A stretch of DNA of 59,401 nucleotides from CAVONV01 sp963697355 (lineage in GTDB: Bacteria; Acidobacteriota; Vicinamibacteria; Marinacidobacterales; DATDRI01), in contig CAVONV010000029.1 in assembly GCA_963697355.1 (NCBI GenBank), forward strand, positions 1 to 59,401. The letters run 5' to 3'. The notes under the pieces are model-generated. The model did not search any database, had not been told where the DNA came from, and saw only the letters and a program-made list of their open reading frames with translations. The position numbers were made by a program, and so were the translations under genes. Position 1 is the first letter of the stretch; each line of letters begins with the position of its first letter. Positions 1 through 10,696 of this stretch are shown in pieces.

Positions 1-3000
1 GGTGATATTTTGAGCCAAGCAACCGTTTGTGTGTGCCCGAGCAAAAGGTGGGGCTCCTCCCCAGTGATGGGACCCACTCGAATCACCCCGTCCGCGTCTC
101 CGGAGACAACGAGGCGGCCGCTCGGGTCGAGCACCACTGATCTCACTCTGTTTCCGTGAGACGTGAGTTCCCGCTGAGCCTCGCCTTCTAGATCATAGAC
201 CCTCGTTTTTCCGTCGTTGCCGACGGCTACCAAAGTTTCTCCGTCCTGGTTAATATCGAAATGCCGTGCGGATTTCTCCAAGAGAAGCCGGCTTTTGCCC
301 TCATCGACGTTCCATAGACGCAGGTCACCCTTTCGAGTGGAAGAAAGAAGTTGCCCGTCGGGCGTGAACTTGAGTTCCAAAATGCCTTGTCCATGGCCGG
401 CATCAAGAACCTTATCCTCGCCCGTTTCAAGATCCCGTACGCAAATGGTGCTTTCTCCAGAAGAACCACCGACTCCCGCAGCGACTCGTCTCCCGCGCGG
501 TCCTATGGCGACAGCGCGACCACTAACGTCGATCCCGAGCTCTTTCGTTGAGCCGTCCTCCAGTGAAATGACAAAAGGTCGATGATTATCAGTCGTAAGA
601 AGGAATCGACCGTCGGGGTCGGTGGCCAAATGCATCAAACGTTCTTTTTCTACTAGGACTCGGTGGCGCTCGCCAACTTCAGGAGAAAGTGGCCATTGGA
701 TGAGATCACCATTCATCGAGGTCGATGCGAGCCAGCTCCCATCCCGGGCGAACACTAACCCAGAAATCCACCCTTTGTGTCCACGGAGAATTCTCGGGTA
801 GGGTCTCACCAAAGGATAGACAACCGCCCCGTACCGACCCGTGGCCACCCAGTTACCTCCCGGATGGAAGGTGCCGCTCATCATCCAGCCTCCCTGGCGC
901 CGGTGGAGATAAAGGGGATCGGCATCGGGCGGGCCCGTCAAGTCCCATATCGCAGCGATCCCGGTGGTATTGAAGTCAGTAATGAGTCTCGACCCCGTTT
1001 GATCGAATCTAACCATCTTTAGGTTTTCATCACCTGTCTCTATGACCCGAAGCGGAGGATCACCACGCTGCGTAAGAGACCATATTCGGATCTCCCCATG
1101 GGCATCTACCGCAGCCACGCGTTCGCCATCAGGATGAAAGATTACGCTCAGATCGGCGCGTCATGACGACCAATCGGTATGGGTTGGCCTTTTACCAAAT
1201 CATCGAGTGGAGAGACGTAGACCGCCTTGTCAATTGGGTAGGCAAACCGTGTGCCTGATAAGTCGACAGCACAGGCGTAGCTCCACGACTCGCCTCTGAT
1301 TTTCTGAACAGGCACGCGACCAAGGAATATGGGCTCATCCCGTGCACCTTCAAACGCGTAAACCGAGCTCCAGTCCCCCTCGATCGTAAGTAGGACTGTT
1401 CTGTCGTATCCCGAATAGAGGCATATTGGAGCTTTTTCGTCGCTCAGGTTCCCGGTGTCCATACGTTTGACCCGACGGCCGTCGGGAATCGACCAAATAT
1501 CAACGGCATTGGGGGGGTATTTGGTGACTGCGGAAGAAACCAGGAAATCCGATCGCGAATAGAATTGAACCAGCGAACCTCTGAAATCTCCCTCCAGAAC
1601 AAGAGGGTCACCCCCAGAAAGGGGAAAGACATGATTCTGGCCGTTATTCTCGATTCCTAAAGCTAGCCACCTGCCATCATGGCTGAAATCTGCCGATACG
1701 TACCGTTCCTTACTGATCCACAGCTCGGTAGGCCCCTTCCAAAGGGCTTCGAGAGCGAAGCGCCGCACTTCGGGATCGTCGTTGAGCTCCAGGCTGGCGA
1801 TGGCATAGGCGATAGCGGCGGAAGGGCGCTCTTCCAGTTCGAGCTGCCCCAGAGCACGAAGCTTCGCGGCCTCGGCACGACGTGCTTCCGCTACAGCCTG
1901 CTGCCAGAGGATTCCCACAACTCCGACGACTCCTAGTAGCACAACAAAAGCGGTCGTAGCGGCAAGTCGCCTTCTTCGCCTGCGCCGTCCTGCTTGATGA
2001 ACCATCGCCTGGGCAAAAGACTCTTCGGATGCAGTGAGTCCACCGGAATAACGCTCACGCCAAATCTTGAACTCGTTGAAAGAAGTCCCCGTCCAAAGGA
2101 GGTCAAGCGGTCGGCCACGCTCCTGCCAGAGCCGTGCCGCTTGGCGGAGCTGGTCGCGCATCTGAGCGCCGTCGGCATCCTGGGTTTGCCAACGCACCAA
2201 CCGCGGCCACGCCGTTAATAAGGACTCATGGATGATCTCGATACTGCTATGACCTGCTTCCTCTTCTTCGGCTGCCGGGACGTCGTATGTGGTCAAGAGC
2301 CGCGCATCGACCAGCTCTTGTAGGACTCCTTTTGCCGCGTCTCTGTCTTCGAATACGGAAAGTAGTTCCTCCATGTCGCGGGCGGCACGAGTGCCTTGCA
2401 CGGTGACCAAATTACGGAATAGCTCGCGTACAATGGTGATGCGATCGTTGCCAATCTTCTCGAGAGTCGCTTCGGCGTGCTGCGCCAAGGCACCACCGAC
2501 ACCGCCCATGTGCTCATACGCTTCTTGCGTGAGGAGACCTTGCTCTCGGTCCCGGTGCTCCCAGAGCCTCGAGGTGGCAAAAGCCAGAAGCGGTAGAGCT
2601 CCGCGTTCGACTCACCTCGAAAAGGATTTTTTCCACGAGCGATTCCTCTTCGAATCGATAACCACATTTGAGAGCCGGCTGTACCACCGCACGACGAAGA
2701 GCCGCACCCGTTGGTGAAGAGGTGTGAGCTCTGAAAAAAGCGGTGCAGCGCCGGAGGCCGCAATGCGAGAGGAAGTCGTCGCGCATGGACAAAAGCACTT
2801 GTGCATCGGCTTCCAAAACCAGACGTCCTAAGAGCTCTGCAAACCGCGACTGTGCTTCCTCAGGACACAGCGTGAAGAGCTCTTCGAATTGGTCGACGAT
2901 CACCAGCACTTCACTGTGTTGTTGTCTCCAGCGCTTGATTATCGATAACGCAACATCGTCCTTCTCGATGTTTAGAAGCTCCTGTAACGCGTCCGCATCA

Positions 3001-4247
3001 CCGACGAACTCCGCCACCAGCGCTCGGGCTAGATTCTGAAACGGTGATGTTCCAGGATTACAGATAACGGCTCGCCATCCTTCGGGCATGACCGGCAGAA
3101 GCCCCGCGCGTAGGAAGGAGCTCTTACCCGCTCCCGAAGGTCCGATAAGCCCCAAAAGATGAGGCCGGCGGAGCTTTTTCCACATCGCCTCCACCTCGAG
3201 CTCTCGACCAAAGAAATATTCCGCGTCCTCTTCCGCAAACGATGCAAGACCTGGATAGGGACGCACATCTTCAGCACCCTCCACCTGAAGGGTGACTTCT
3301 TCAAGAGCCCGGGCTAATGCTGCCGCACTGGGATAGCGTTGTTCGGCTAACCTGGCCACGGCTTTTCTTAGAACTGCTGCCCAGGGTGTATCTGGAAGCT
3401 CCGGCGGCTCGTGATGGATGCCCTGCCAGATCGCTTCTCGTGCTTTGGGGCTTTTGATGCCTTCCGGTGCGATCATCTCTGCTAGAACGACGCCTGCGGA
3501 AAAGACATCCGCTCGCGCATTGACCTCTTGTCCCCTCGCCTGCTCCGGTGCCATGTATGCAGGTGTGCCGGAAACGGTTCCCGTTTTTCTATCGGCCAAA
3601 CCCTTGGCGATGCCAAAGTCCATCACGACGACACGACCCGACCGCGTGATCATGATGTTCTCAGGTTTGAGATCACGATGGATGAGGCTTGCTTGATGAA
3701 TGGCCTCCAAACCGGCCAGGAACTGTGAGGCAATCTCTCGTGCTTCCTGAAGCTCTAACGGCCCTCGTGAATGGAGAACCGTCACGAGCGTCGTGCCATC
3801 GATGTACTCCATCGACACGAGCTCTTGACCATCCAGCTCCACCAGGTCGAAGACGCGGCAGACATTGGGAGAGACCACTTCACGGGCACTACGGACTTCC
3901 TGGCGCAAGGCTTGGAGTGCACGCTCCTTCTCCAAGAACTCCGCTCGAAGTGTCTTGAGCGCCACATCGACACGAAGCTTCAAGTCGTAGGCGCGCCACA
4001 CCTCGCCCATACCGCCTCGGCCAAGCAACGAACGGATCTGGAATCGACTTCCTAGAATCTCGCCAGGAGAAAAAGTCTGGTTAGGAAACTGGCGAGTAGG
4101 TAGCGCTTCCGGATCGTCTCCTACATCGACTTCAACGGGAGACTGCTCAAGAGCAAGCTGAAGCGAACAGCGGGGGCATAGCTCCGGCGCCCAAGGCTCC
4201 AGGGAAAGCCTGGTGCCACAATCGATACAACTCGGGCCCTTCGTCAT
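1..4247 (-). pseudogene. Ser/Thr protein kinase-nSTAND-TM-WD40 protein, copy A (frameshifted; 3' end beyond window)
   Basis: The gene reads leftwards from ATG at 4247. It encodes an N-terminal zinc-ribbon (C7/C10 and C24/C27), a Hanks-type kinase domain (LLGRGGMGEVW glycine loop, HRDLKPEN, DFG), an nSTAND NTPase with Walker A GPSGAGKSS, a basic stretch and one membrane helix (about 1925-1985 on the plus strand), then WD40 repeats running off the left edge. Compared with the intact paralogue at 6066-10652, two bases are missing near 2608 (kinase/nSTAND frame lost after about 547 residues) and one near 1157. Apart from these two shifts the frame is open and similar throughout, including 1156 to 3. 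Either this is a young pseudogene or the indels are sequence errors. It lies 44 bp downstream of an intact sigma factor gene. The expected role is phosphorylation-dependent signalling with the propeller possibly outside the membrane; that topology is inference. Confidence 0.85.
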
Positions 4248-4291
4248 CGTCGCCGCTTCCTATTAGAGAAAGACCCAAAACCGGGAATTTG

Positions 4292-5023
4292 TTATTCCCG
4301 GTTGGGCTCCCAAGGACCGACAACGGCTAAAAGGTACCGAACCTCATCGTCGATCTCGTCTGGACTCGCGACGGTATCGGCGATTTCGTCCCGGATGAAC
4401 TGACCGAAGCGTTGGCGCAGTCGATGCATGGCACCTCGTACCGCGACCTCGGTCATCTCCAGCTCAGCTGCCACTTCTCGAAATGGAATCCGTGGCTCCT
4501 GACCGGTGAGATGAGGCTTCAGATGTTCGAACTGCTTCAGCCGTTCGGAATCTTTCCACTCAGCTTTGAGACCGTCTAACGCCCGCTCCAACAAGATCAA
4601 GGCCCAGCGGTTTTCATAGACCTGCTCGGGTGTGAGCTGGTCCGCCGGTTCAAAACCGTAACGGGTCTCGGCATCCTCGGCGTCCAGGGAGATCGTCTGT
4701 GTTCCTCCGCCGCGTTTGAGTGTGCCCTGCTTCCGTCGTTCCTTTGAGACATAGTGCTTGAGCGTTGCCAAAAGGAACGAGCGGAACCGTCCCGCCGAAG
4801 GATCGACGTCTTCGAGGATGTTTTTTTCGAGTAGATAGGCGAAGTACGCCTGGGTGAGATCCCGGGACTCATCAGGATCATGGCCCTGGCTGCGAACAAA
4901 GGCATAAAGAGGATACCAATAGGCTTCGCAAAGAGTGGCTAACGCTTGTCGGGATTCGGTACCTGTTGGATCTCTAGCGGCAAGAACTTGACTCCACTGA
5001 GTCGTAGCAAATCTGGCACCCAC
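4292..5023 (-). CDS. ECF-like sigma-70 family RNA polymerase sigma factor, copy A
   Basis: A 243-residue sigma factor with a region 2 core (DLTQAYFAYLLEKN, then FRSFLLATLKHYVSKERR) and a C-terminal region 4 helix-turn-helix (FREVAAELEMTEVAVRGAM). The start is GTG, preceded by a strong GGGGGAAG Shine-Dalgarno at 5028-5036. It is followed at 44 bp by the kinase-nSTAND-WD40 gene. No anti-sigma gene is visible. Some ECF groups linked to Ser/Thr kinases are known to be activated by phosphorylation (for example EcfP/PknT of Vibrio parahaemolyticus), so control by the adjacent kinase is a reasonable inference. It is nearly identical to the broken copy at 10697-11429; this is the intact one. Its own kinase partner is frameshifted. 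Confidence 0.9.
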   Translation of the reverse strand: MGARFATTQWSQVLAARDPTGTESRQALATLCEAYWYPLYAFVRSQGHDPDESRDLTQAYFAYLLEKNILEDVDPSAGRFRSFLLATLKHYVSKERRKQGTLKRGGGTQTISLDAEDAETRYGFEPADQLTPEQVYENRWALILLERALDGLKAEWKDSERLKQFEHLKPHLTGQEPRIPFREVAAELEMTEVAVRGAMHRLRQRFGQFIRDEIADTVASPDEIDDEVRYLLAVVGPWEPNRE

Positions 5024-5088
5024 AACTTCCCCCTATCGCTTTTTTTCGAGAAGTCTGGAACCTGATGAATACAGTGTGCCCGGCCCCC

Positions 5089-5118
5089 GCGTCAAATGCG
5101 TGCGGGCCGAATTGACGC
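5089..5118 (-). promoter_or_regulatory. Inverted repeat in the sigma factor A promoter region
   Basis: GCGTCAA (5089-5095) and TTGACGC (5112-5118) form a perfect 7-bp inverted repeat with a 16-bp spacer, about 66 bp upstream of the sigma start. Read in the transcription direction, the proximal arm gives TTGACG followed after 18 nt by TATTCA, a usable -35/-10 pair. The same repeat with the same spacer precedes the second sigma gene at 11495-11524. It may be an operator or part of a sigma-specific promoter; the binding protein is unknown. Confidence 0.45.
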
Positions 5119-5432
5119 ATCGAAAACTGCATGAAGGTAACATGGTGTAGGGACTACTTGCAAAAGCTGCGCAGGGTTCCGGCGAGACTCGCCCAAGCTT
5201 GAAGGTTGGCGTCAAAGGGCAGTGCGTGCGTCTTCCCGGTGGTCTGCGCTGTGCGAAGGATCCGTCACGTACTGCAGGGTCTGGCTCTTGTACTTCACGA
5301 ATAGGGAGAAGGCTCGAATCGAAAGCCGTGATCACGGTTCGCGGCGGGCGAATTCGGATCAAGCACGAGGCAGACGTTGTCTAGGATGCTGCCGGTTGTA
5401 TGTAATAGAATAAAGATAGGAATCTCATCATC
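5119..5432. other. Intergenic stretch without a recognised gene
   Basis: This is the divergent region between sigma factor A (minus) and the MNT gene (plus). Similarity to the second module stops just beyond 5150, which marks the edge of the duplicated unit. Short open frames on both strands show no recognisable domain and are treated as chance. Confidence 0.5.
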
Positions 5433-5754
5433 ATGGCAGAGAACAAAGGACAAGCCCGACTCTCTATTCCGCGGCGGGAAGTCGCGGAGTTCTGCCAAAG
5501 GCACTACATCAAGAAGCTGAGCCTCTTCGGCTCCGTGCTAAGGGAAGATTTCCGACCGGATAGCGACATTGATGTACTCGTCGAGTTCGAGCCGGGACGC
5601 ACCCCTGGTTTTCTCGGCTTAGTCGCCATGGAGTTCGAGTTGTCCAAGCTGTTTGGAGGGCGTCGACGTCGATATGAGAACGGCAGAAGAGTTGAGTCGA
5701 TATTTTAGGCAGGATGTCGTGAGGGAAGCCGAGGTGCAGTTTGCGCAAGGATGA
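5433..5754 (+). pseudogene. mntA: MNT-domain nucleotidyltransferase antitoxin (frameshifted)
   Basis: The N-terminal 75 codons encode a minimal nucleotidyltransferase with the GSx10DxD motif (GSVLREDFRPDSDIDVLVEF), the active site of MntA antitoxins that AMPylate HepT toxins. Near 5660 the frame slips by one. The other frame then carries the family's normal end (VDVDMRTAEELSRYF, then REAEVQFAQG) to a TGA at 5752-5754, overlapping the start of hepT. As written, the ATG frame ends early at 5708 with an arginine-rich tail. The catalytic half is intact, so a sequencing indel or a recently damaged antitoxin are both possible. Confidence 0.8.
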
Positions 5755-6085
5755 CGAAGTTCGCCTGCGACACATGCTGGATGCTGTTCGAGAAGCCATT
5801 TCCTTCTCTATGGGCAAATCGCGGAGTGCGTTGGACGGCGACAGGATGCTGGTGCTCTCGCTGGTCAAGGAGATAGAAATCATCGGCGAAGCCGCCTCCA
5901 AGGTTTCCCAGGAGACTCAGGCAGCGTACCCGGAAATACCATGGCCGGAGCTCATAGGTATAAGGAACCGACTCATTCACGCCTATTTCGACATCAACCT
6001 CGACATCGTTTGGCAAACCGTCGTTGAAGACTTGCCTGTGCTTCTTTCGAAGTTGGAAGACGTCTTTACTGAACGATCCGCCTGA
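5741..6085 (+). CDS. hepT: HepT-like ribonuclease toxin (HEPN, DUF86)
   Basis: A 114-residue all-helical HEPN protein with the RX4HXY motif (RNRLIHAYF) used by HepT RNases; the tyrosine is the residue AMPylated by MntA-type antitoxins. The most plausible start is TTG at 5741, overlapping the end of the antitoxin frame by 14 bases, because the family N-terminus (KDDEVRLRHMLDAV) begins directly after it and an upstream TGA closes the frame. The stop overlaps the 3' end of the convergent kinase gene by 20 bp. An intact toxin beside a frameshifted antitoxin would normally be harmful, which slightly favours a sequence error in mntA. Confidence 0.85.
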   Translation: MRKDDEVRLRHMLDAVREAISFSMGKSRSALDGDRMLVLSLVKEIEIIGEAASKVSQETQAAYPEIPWPELIGIRNRLIHAYFDINLDIVWQTVVEDLPVLLSKLEDVFTERSA

Positions 6086-9000
6086 CGCTACGTCTCTTCG
6101 GGTGTTCTGCCCTCGAGCTCACCACTCCGGTACCTTCTCCCAACCGGGAAAGGACTGCATAGTCGATACGGTAGCCGGTGGACGACGCTTCATCCTCGAC
6201 GACCCGCACGTTCGTCACCGAGCGGAGCCGGGTGAGCAATTCCTCATAGGGCAGAGTGTGAAACGGCGGCTCGTCCATGTCCGGCATGGGCCACAGACGG
6301 AGGGTCCGGTCGTGACCGGCGGAAGCAATCCACCGGCCGTCCGGGGATACGGCAACAGCCGCGACCGCCCCCTCGTGACCGAAGAGAAGATGGGGCTCCT
6401 CGCCGGTCAAGCGCCCAACCCGGATGACTCCCGCGTCGTCTCCGGTTACAGCGAAAGTGCCGGTAGGGTCGAAAGCCACCTCCCAAACCGAGCGGCCGTG
6501 GGATTCCAGAGCGCTCGATGTCCCTGTTAGCAAATCGGTCAACACAGGGACGCCGACTCCTCGTTGGCGCGTATCCAGCTCGGCGTAGAGCGCCTGCGTG
6601 CCGTCTCGGCTGAGCGCTAGGTTTGTGTCGCCGTGGATGAAGCCTTCTTTCCTTTCGCGCAGTGTGGCGGAAGTCCCATCTTCGAGATTCCACAACCGCA
6701 ATGCGGAACTGGTGGAGGAAAGGAGTCGACCGTCGGGCAGGAATCGCAGACCCGAGTACGAACCGACGTATCCATCACCCGCGTCTTCGGCGGGGCCGAG
6801 TACCCGGCATTCTCCCGATTCGAGATCCCAGACTCGGATCACTTTCTCTTCGGAAGGTCCGATGTTGGGTGCCGCGGCGGCATACCGGCCTTCCCGACTC
6901 AGAGCCACAGCTCTACCGATTGTGTCGGAAGAAAAGCCGGTAAGCTCCCGCGGCGCACTCCCGTCCAGAGGAACGACGAATACACTCGATCGTCCCGAGA
7001 CGAGGAGGAAGCGTCCCGACGGGTCGACCTGGATTTCAGAATAAGTGAAATCCTTCCGCAGAAGGATTTGGTGGTGCCGGGCGTCGAGAGGCCATAGCCG
7101 TACGGTGCCGTCTTGGGAAGCGGATACGAGGTGCTTCCCATCGGGAGTGAACGTCACGTCAAAGATTGCGCCGTTGTGACCTCTCAGCACAATCGGATGA
7201 CTCTGAGGAAGAGGCCAGAAAGCGACGTCATGAATGTGGGCGGTCAGCAACCACCGGCCGGTCTTCTCGAAACAGATCTGGTTCACAGAAGTACTCGTCG
7301 TTGCCAGCCTGCGGAAGACGGTAGGCTCGGCTTCGAGAGGTCCGTTCATATCCCAGAGCAACGTGGGCCGCATCTCTGAAGTCCCAAAGGCGGCAAGCCT
7401 CGTCCCTCCGTGATCGAAAAGGACGCGGCGAAGCTCCTTCGCCTGAAGGCTTCTTTCCGGGCCGTTCGTTCGGGGCTCTGTTGACCACAGCCGAACCTCG
7501 CCCGACGCGTCGATGGCGGCGACATGGTCTCCACCGGGATCAAAAGCAAGCTTGACGACTCGGTCCGTGTGCTCTCCCAGAAGGCGTGAGGGGCGACGCC
7601 AATCCTCGAGAGAGCGCAGGAAGACCCTTCGATCCTTTGGCCAGACGAGCCACTTGCCTTCCCGATCGATGTCGCTGTCGACCATCGCTCCGAGCGCCTC
7701 CATCCGACCGACGATCCGAGGCTCTCCCCCGTCGAGGGGCCACAGCCTTATCACCTCTTCCTCGCCCACCGTCGTGCTGGTAAAGAAGGCGCTGTCCTTC
7801 ATCTTTAGCGAAGTGGCGCCTCTTTCAAAAAATCTCTGACTCCCGACCTCCACGCATTCGGGAATGGACCAGTACCGCACTTCACCGTACTCGTAAGTGT
7901 TTTCGAAGGTGATCAAGCGATCTCCCGGTGGCGTAAACTTGACCCCGACGAAACCTTCCCCGGAGAACCCGGGGAGAGCTACGGTAGTCCCGCCGTCTCG
8001 GCCCCGGAGCTGAGCGTTTCCGCGGCCTCCCAGGGCGAGCCACTTGCCGTCCGGACTGACATCCACGTAGTTGGCGGTGGCACCAAAATCGGTCCACTCC
8101 GTACCCATGACGATCGCGATGGGACCCTGCTGAAGCGCCCGGAGGGCGAAGACCCGAGCATCGTAGGTGTCGGCGATCTCGAGACTCTTGAGCGCATAAG
8201 CTACGGCCGCCGTCGGATAGCGCTCGAGCTCGAGCTGCCCGAGTGCCAGGAGCTTACTGGCCTCGGCGCGACGGGTCTCGGCCACCGAACGCTGCCAGAG
8301 CGTGCTGACAACCGCGACCACTGCGAGTAGAACCGCAAAGCCGGAGAGGACGGCGAAACGCTTTCGTCTCCTCTTCCGTTCGGCGTGCTGAACCATCGCC
8401 GAAGCAAACGCCTCCTCGGCGGTCGTAAGTCCGCCGGAATAGCGGTCCCTCCAGATCTGGAACTCCTTGACCGCCGTTCCCGTCCAGAGCCGATCCGTCG
8501 AGCGGTTGTGCTGCTCCCAGAGCTCGGCGGCTTGCCGCAGCTCGTCTCTCAGTTGGGCGCCTTCTTGATCTTGTGTCCGCCACCGAACGAGTCTCGGCCA
8601 GGCGCTCAGCAGAGATTCATGGATGATCTCGACGCGGGTGCGGCCTGATTCCTCATCTTCATCTGCCGGGAATTCATAGGTGGTCAAGAGACGGGCATTG
8701 ATGAGTTCTCGTAATACATCGTTTGCCGCATCCTTGTTTTCAAATACGGAAAGAAGCTCTTCCACATCCCGAGCGGCGCGGGTCCCTTGGGCAGTCACCA
8801 GATTGCGGAACATCTCCCGAACGATAGGGACGCGATCGGTTCCGATCTTCTCGAGTGTGGCTTCAGCGTGTTGGGCCAATGCACCACCCACACCGCCGAT
8901 GTGCTCGTAGGCTTCTCGGGTGAGAAGCCCCTTTTCTCGGTCGCGGTGCTCCCAGAGCTGGGCCGCGGCAAAGGCCAGAAGCGGCAGTGCTCCTCGTTCC

Positions 9001-10652
9001 TCGCTCACCTCGGCGATCATCTCTTCGACGAGCGCTTCGTCTTGAAACCGGTAGCCGCACTTGAGGGCGGGCTGGACCAACGCTCTGCGAAGCGCGGCAC
9101 CGGTCGGTGGTCTCAGCAGCGTAAGCTCCGAGAGCATGGGACGAAGAGGCTCGTAGCCTTGGCATGGGTAGAGAAAGTCGTCACGCATGGAAAGGAGGAC
9201 ATGCACGTCAGCTTCGATCGCCAAACGGCCCAATAGTGCCGCGAAACGTTCTTGGACTTCCGGTGTGTTGAGCGTGAACAGTTCCTCGAACTGATCCACG
9301 ATGACGAGTCCATGCTCGAGCTGTTGTCGCCAGGAACGAAATAGTGAGATTGCTGCGTCAGGCTCCTCGAAGCGCAGGAACTGCTGCAGCACCTCCTTGT
9401 CTTCCGACACCTCGTGCATTAGGACACTGGCGAGATTCGTGAACGGCCGATTGCCCGGTGTCGTCAACACCACACTCCAGCCCTCTGGCATAACAGGTAA
9501 GAGCCCAGCCCGGAGGAAGGAGCTCTTGCCCGCTCCCGAAGGCCCTATGAGCCCCAGCAAATGCGGCCGTCGGAGCTTTTTCCACATAGCTTCGACTTCG
9601 AGCTCACGGCCGAAAAAGTACTCCGCGTCCTCTTCTGTGAACGATGCAAGACCTGGATAGGGCCGCACATCTTCAGCGCCTTCGACCTGGAGCGTGACTT
9701 CTTCTAGGGCACGAGCTAGCGCTGCCGCACTCGGATAACGCTGATCGGCTTGCCGTGCCACAGCTTTTATGAGAACCGACGTCCAGGGCGAGTCTGGAAG
9801 CTCCGGTGGCTCACGATGAATCCCCTGCCAAATCGCTTCTCGGGCGGTGGTCGTCCGAATACCGTTTGGCGCGATCATCTCGGCAAGAACGACTCCCGCT
9901 GAAAAAACATCAGCGCGGGCATCGACCGCCTCTCCCCTCGCTTGCTCCGGTGCCATGTATGCAGGAGTACCTGAAACCGTTCCGGTTTTTCTTTCGGCCA
10001 GCGCCTTGGCAATGCCGAAATCCATCACGACCACACGGCCCGAGCGCGTGATCATCAAATTCTCCGGCTTGAGGTCACGATGAATGAGGCCGGCTTGGTG
10101 GATTGCCTCCAATCCTGCGAGAAACTGCGAAGCGATCTCTCGAGCTTCTTGAAGCCCCAATGGTCCTCGAGATTGGAGAACTCTCACAAGGGTCGTGCCG
10201 TCGACATACTCCATCGACACCAGCTCTTGTCCGTCAAGCTCAACCAGGTCGAAGACCCGACAGACATTGGGTGAGACCACCTCACGGGCGGACCGAACCT
10301 CCCGGCGCAGGGCCTGGAGCGCGCGCTCCTTCTCAATGAACTCCGCTCGAAGGGTTTTGAGCGCCACGTCGACGCGAAGCTTCAAGTCGTAAGCTCGCCA
10401 CACCTCTCCCATACCGCCCCGGCCAAGAAAAGAACGGATCTGGAACCGACTACCTAAGATCTGACCTGGCGAAAACGTCTCGTTGTTGGGAAACTGACGA
10501 GTAGGAAGCGCTTCGGGATCGTCTCCCACATCGATGTCAACAGGAGACTGCTCAAGAGCAAGCTGGAGCGAGCAGCGGGGGCAAAGCTCAGGAGCCCAAG
10601 GCTCCTGAGAAAGCCTGGTGCCACAATCGAGACAACACGGACCCTTCGTCAT
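6066..10652 (-). CDS. Ser/Thr protein kinase-nSTAND-TM-WD40 protein, copy B (intact)
   Basis: This is a 1528-residue multidomain protein. In order it has a zinc-ribbon (C7/C10, C24/C27), a Hanks kinase domain at about 70-330 (FLGRGGMGEVW, VALK lysine, HRDLKPEN, DFG, TPAYMAPEQ), an nSTAND NTPase at about 345-620 (Walker A GPSGAGKSS near 376, Walker B LVIVDQFEEL), a membrane helix near 765-785 (VLSGFAVLLAVVAVV) and WD40 repeats to the end (for example FTPDGKHLVSASQDGTVRLW). All catalytic kinase residues are present. It follows a sigma factor gene that is frameshifted in this module. The architecture suggests that ligand sensing by the propeller and NTP-driven switching control the kinase. The substrate is inferred to be the sigma factor, from gene pairing only. 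Confidence 0.92.
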   Translation of the reverse strand: MTKGPCCLDCGTRLSQEPWAPELCPRCSLQLALEQSPVDIDVGDDPEALPTRQFPNNETFSPGQILGSRFQIRSFLGRGGMGEVWRAYDLKLRVDVALKTLRAEFIEKERALQALRREVRSAREVVSPNVCRVFDLVELDGQELVSMEYVDGTTLVRVLQSRGPLGLQEAREIASQFLAGLEAIHQAGLIHRDLKPENLMITRSGRVVVMDFGIAKALAERKTGTVSGTPAYMAPEQARGEAVDARADVFSAGVVLAEMIAPNGIRTTTAREAIWQGIHREPPELPDSPWTSVLIKAVARQADQRYPSAAALARALEEVTLQVEGAEDVRPYPGLASFTEEDAEYFFGRELEVEAMWKKLRRPHLLGLIGPSGAGKSSFLRAGLLPVMPEGWSVVLTTPGNRPFTNLASVLMHEVSEDKEVLQQFLRFEEPDAAISLFRSWRQQLEHGLVIVDQFEELFTLNTPEVQERFAALLGRLAIEADVHVLLSMRDDFLYPCQGYEPLRPMLSELTLLRPPTGAALRRALVQPALKCGYRFQDEALVEEMIAEVSEERGALPLLAFAAAQLWEHRDREKGLLTREAYEHIGGVGGALAQHAEATLEKIGTDRVPIVREMFRNLVTAQGTRAARDVEELLSVFENKDAANDVLRELINARLLTTYEFPADEDEESGRTRVEIIHESLLSAWPRLVRWRTQDQEGAQLRDELRQAAELWEQHNRSTDRLWTGTAVKEFQIWRDRYSGGLTTAEEAFASAMVQHAERKRRRKRFAVLSGFAVLLAVVAVVSTLWQRSVAETRRAEASKLLALGQLELERYPTAAVAYALKSLEIADTYDARVFALRALQQGPIAIVMGTEWTDFGATANYVDVSPDGKWLALGGRGNAQLRGRDGGTTVALPGFSGEGFVGVKFTPPGDRLITFENTYEYGEVRYWSIPECVEVGSQRFFERGATSLKMKDSAFFTSTTVGEEEVIRLWPLDGGEPRIVGRMEALGAMVDSDIDREGKWLVWPKDRRVFLRSLEDWRRPSRLLGEHTDRVVKLAFDPGGDHVAAIDASGEVRLWSTEPRTNGPERSLQAKELRRVLFDHGGTRLAAFGTSEMRPTLLWDMNGPLEAEPTVFRRLATTSTSVNQICFEKTGRWLLTAHIHDVAFWPLPQSHPIVLRGHNGAIFDVTFTPDGKHLVSASQDGTVRLWPLDARHHQILLRKDFTYSEIQVDPSGRFLLVSGRSSVFVVPLDGSAPRELTGFSSDTIGRAVALSREGRYAAAAPNIGPSEEKVIRVWDLESGECRVLGPAEDAGDGYVGSYSGLRFLPDGRLLSSTSSALRLWNLEDGTSATLRERKEGFIHGDTNLALSRDGTQALYAELDTRQRGVGVPVLTDLLTGTSSALESHGRSVWEVAFDPTGTFAVTGDDAGVIRVGRLTGEEPHLLFGHEGAVAAVAVSPDGRWIASAGHDRTLRLWPMPDMDEPPFHTLPYEELLTRLRSVTNVRVVEDEASSTGYRIDYAVLSRLGEGTGVVSSRAEHPKRRSVRRIVQ

Positions 10653-10696
10653 CGTCGCCGCTTCCTCTTAGAGAAAGACCCAAAACCGGGAATTTG

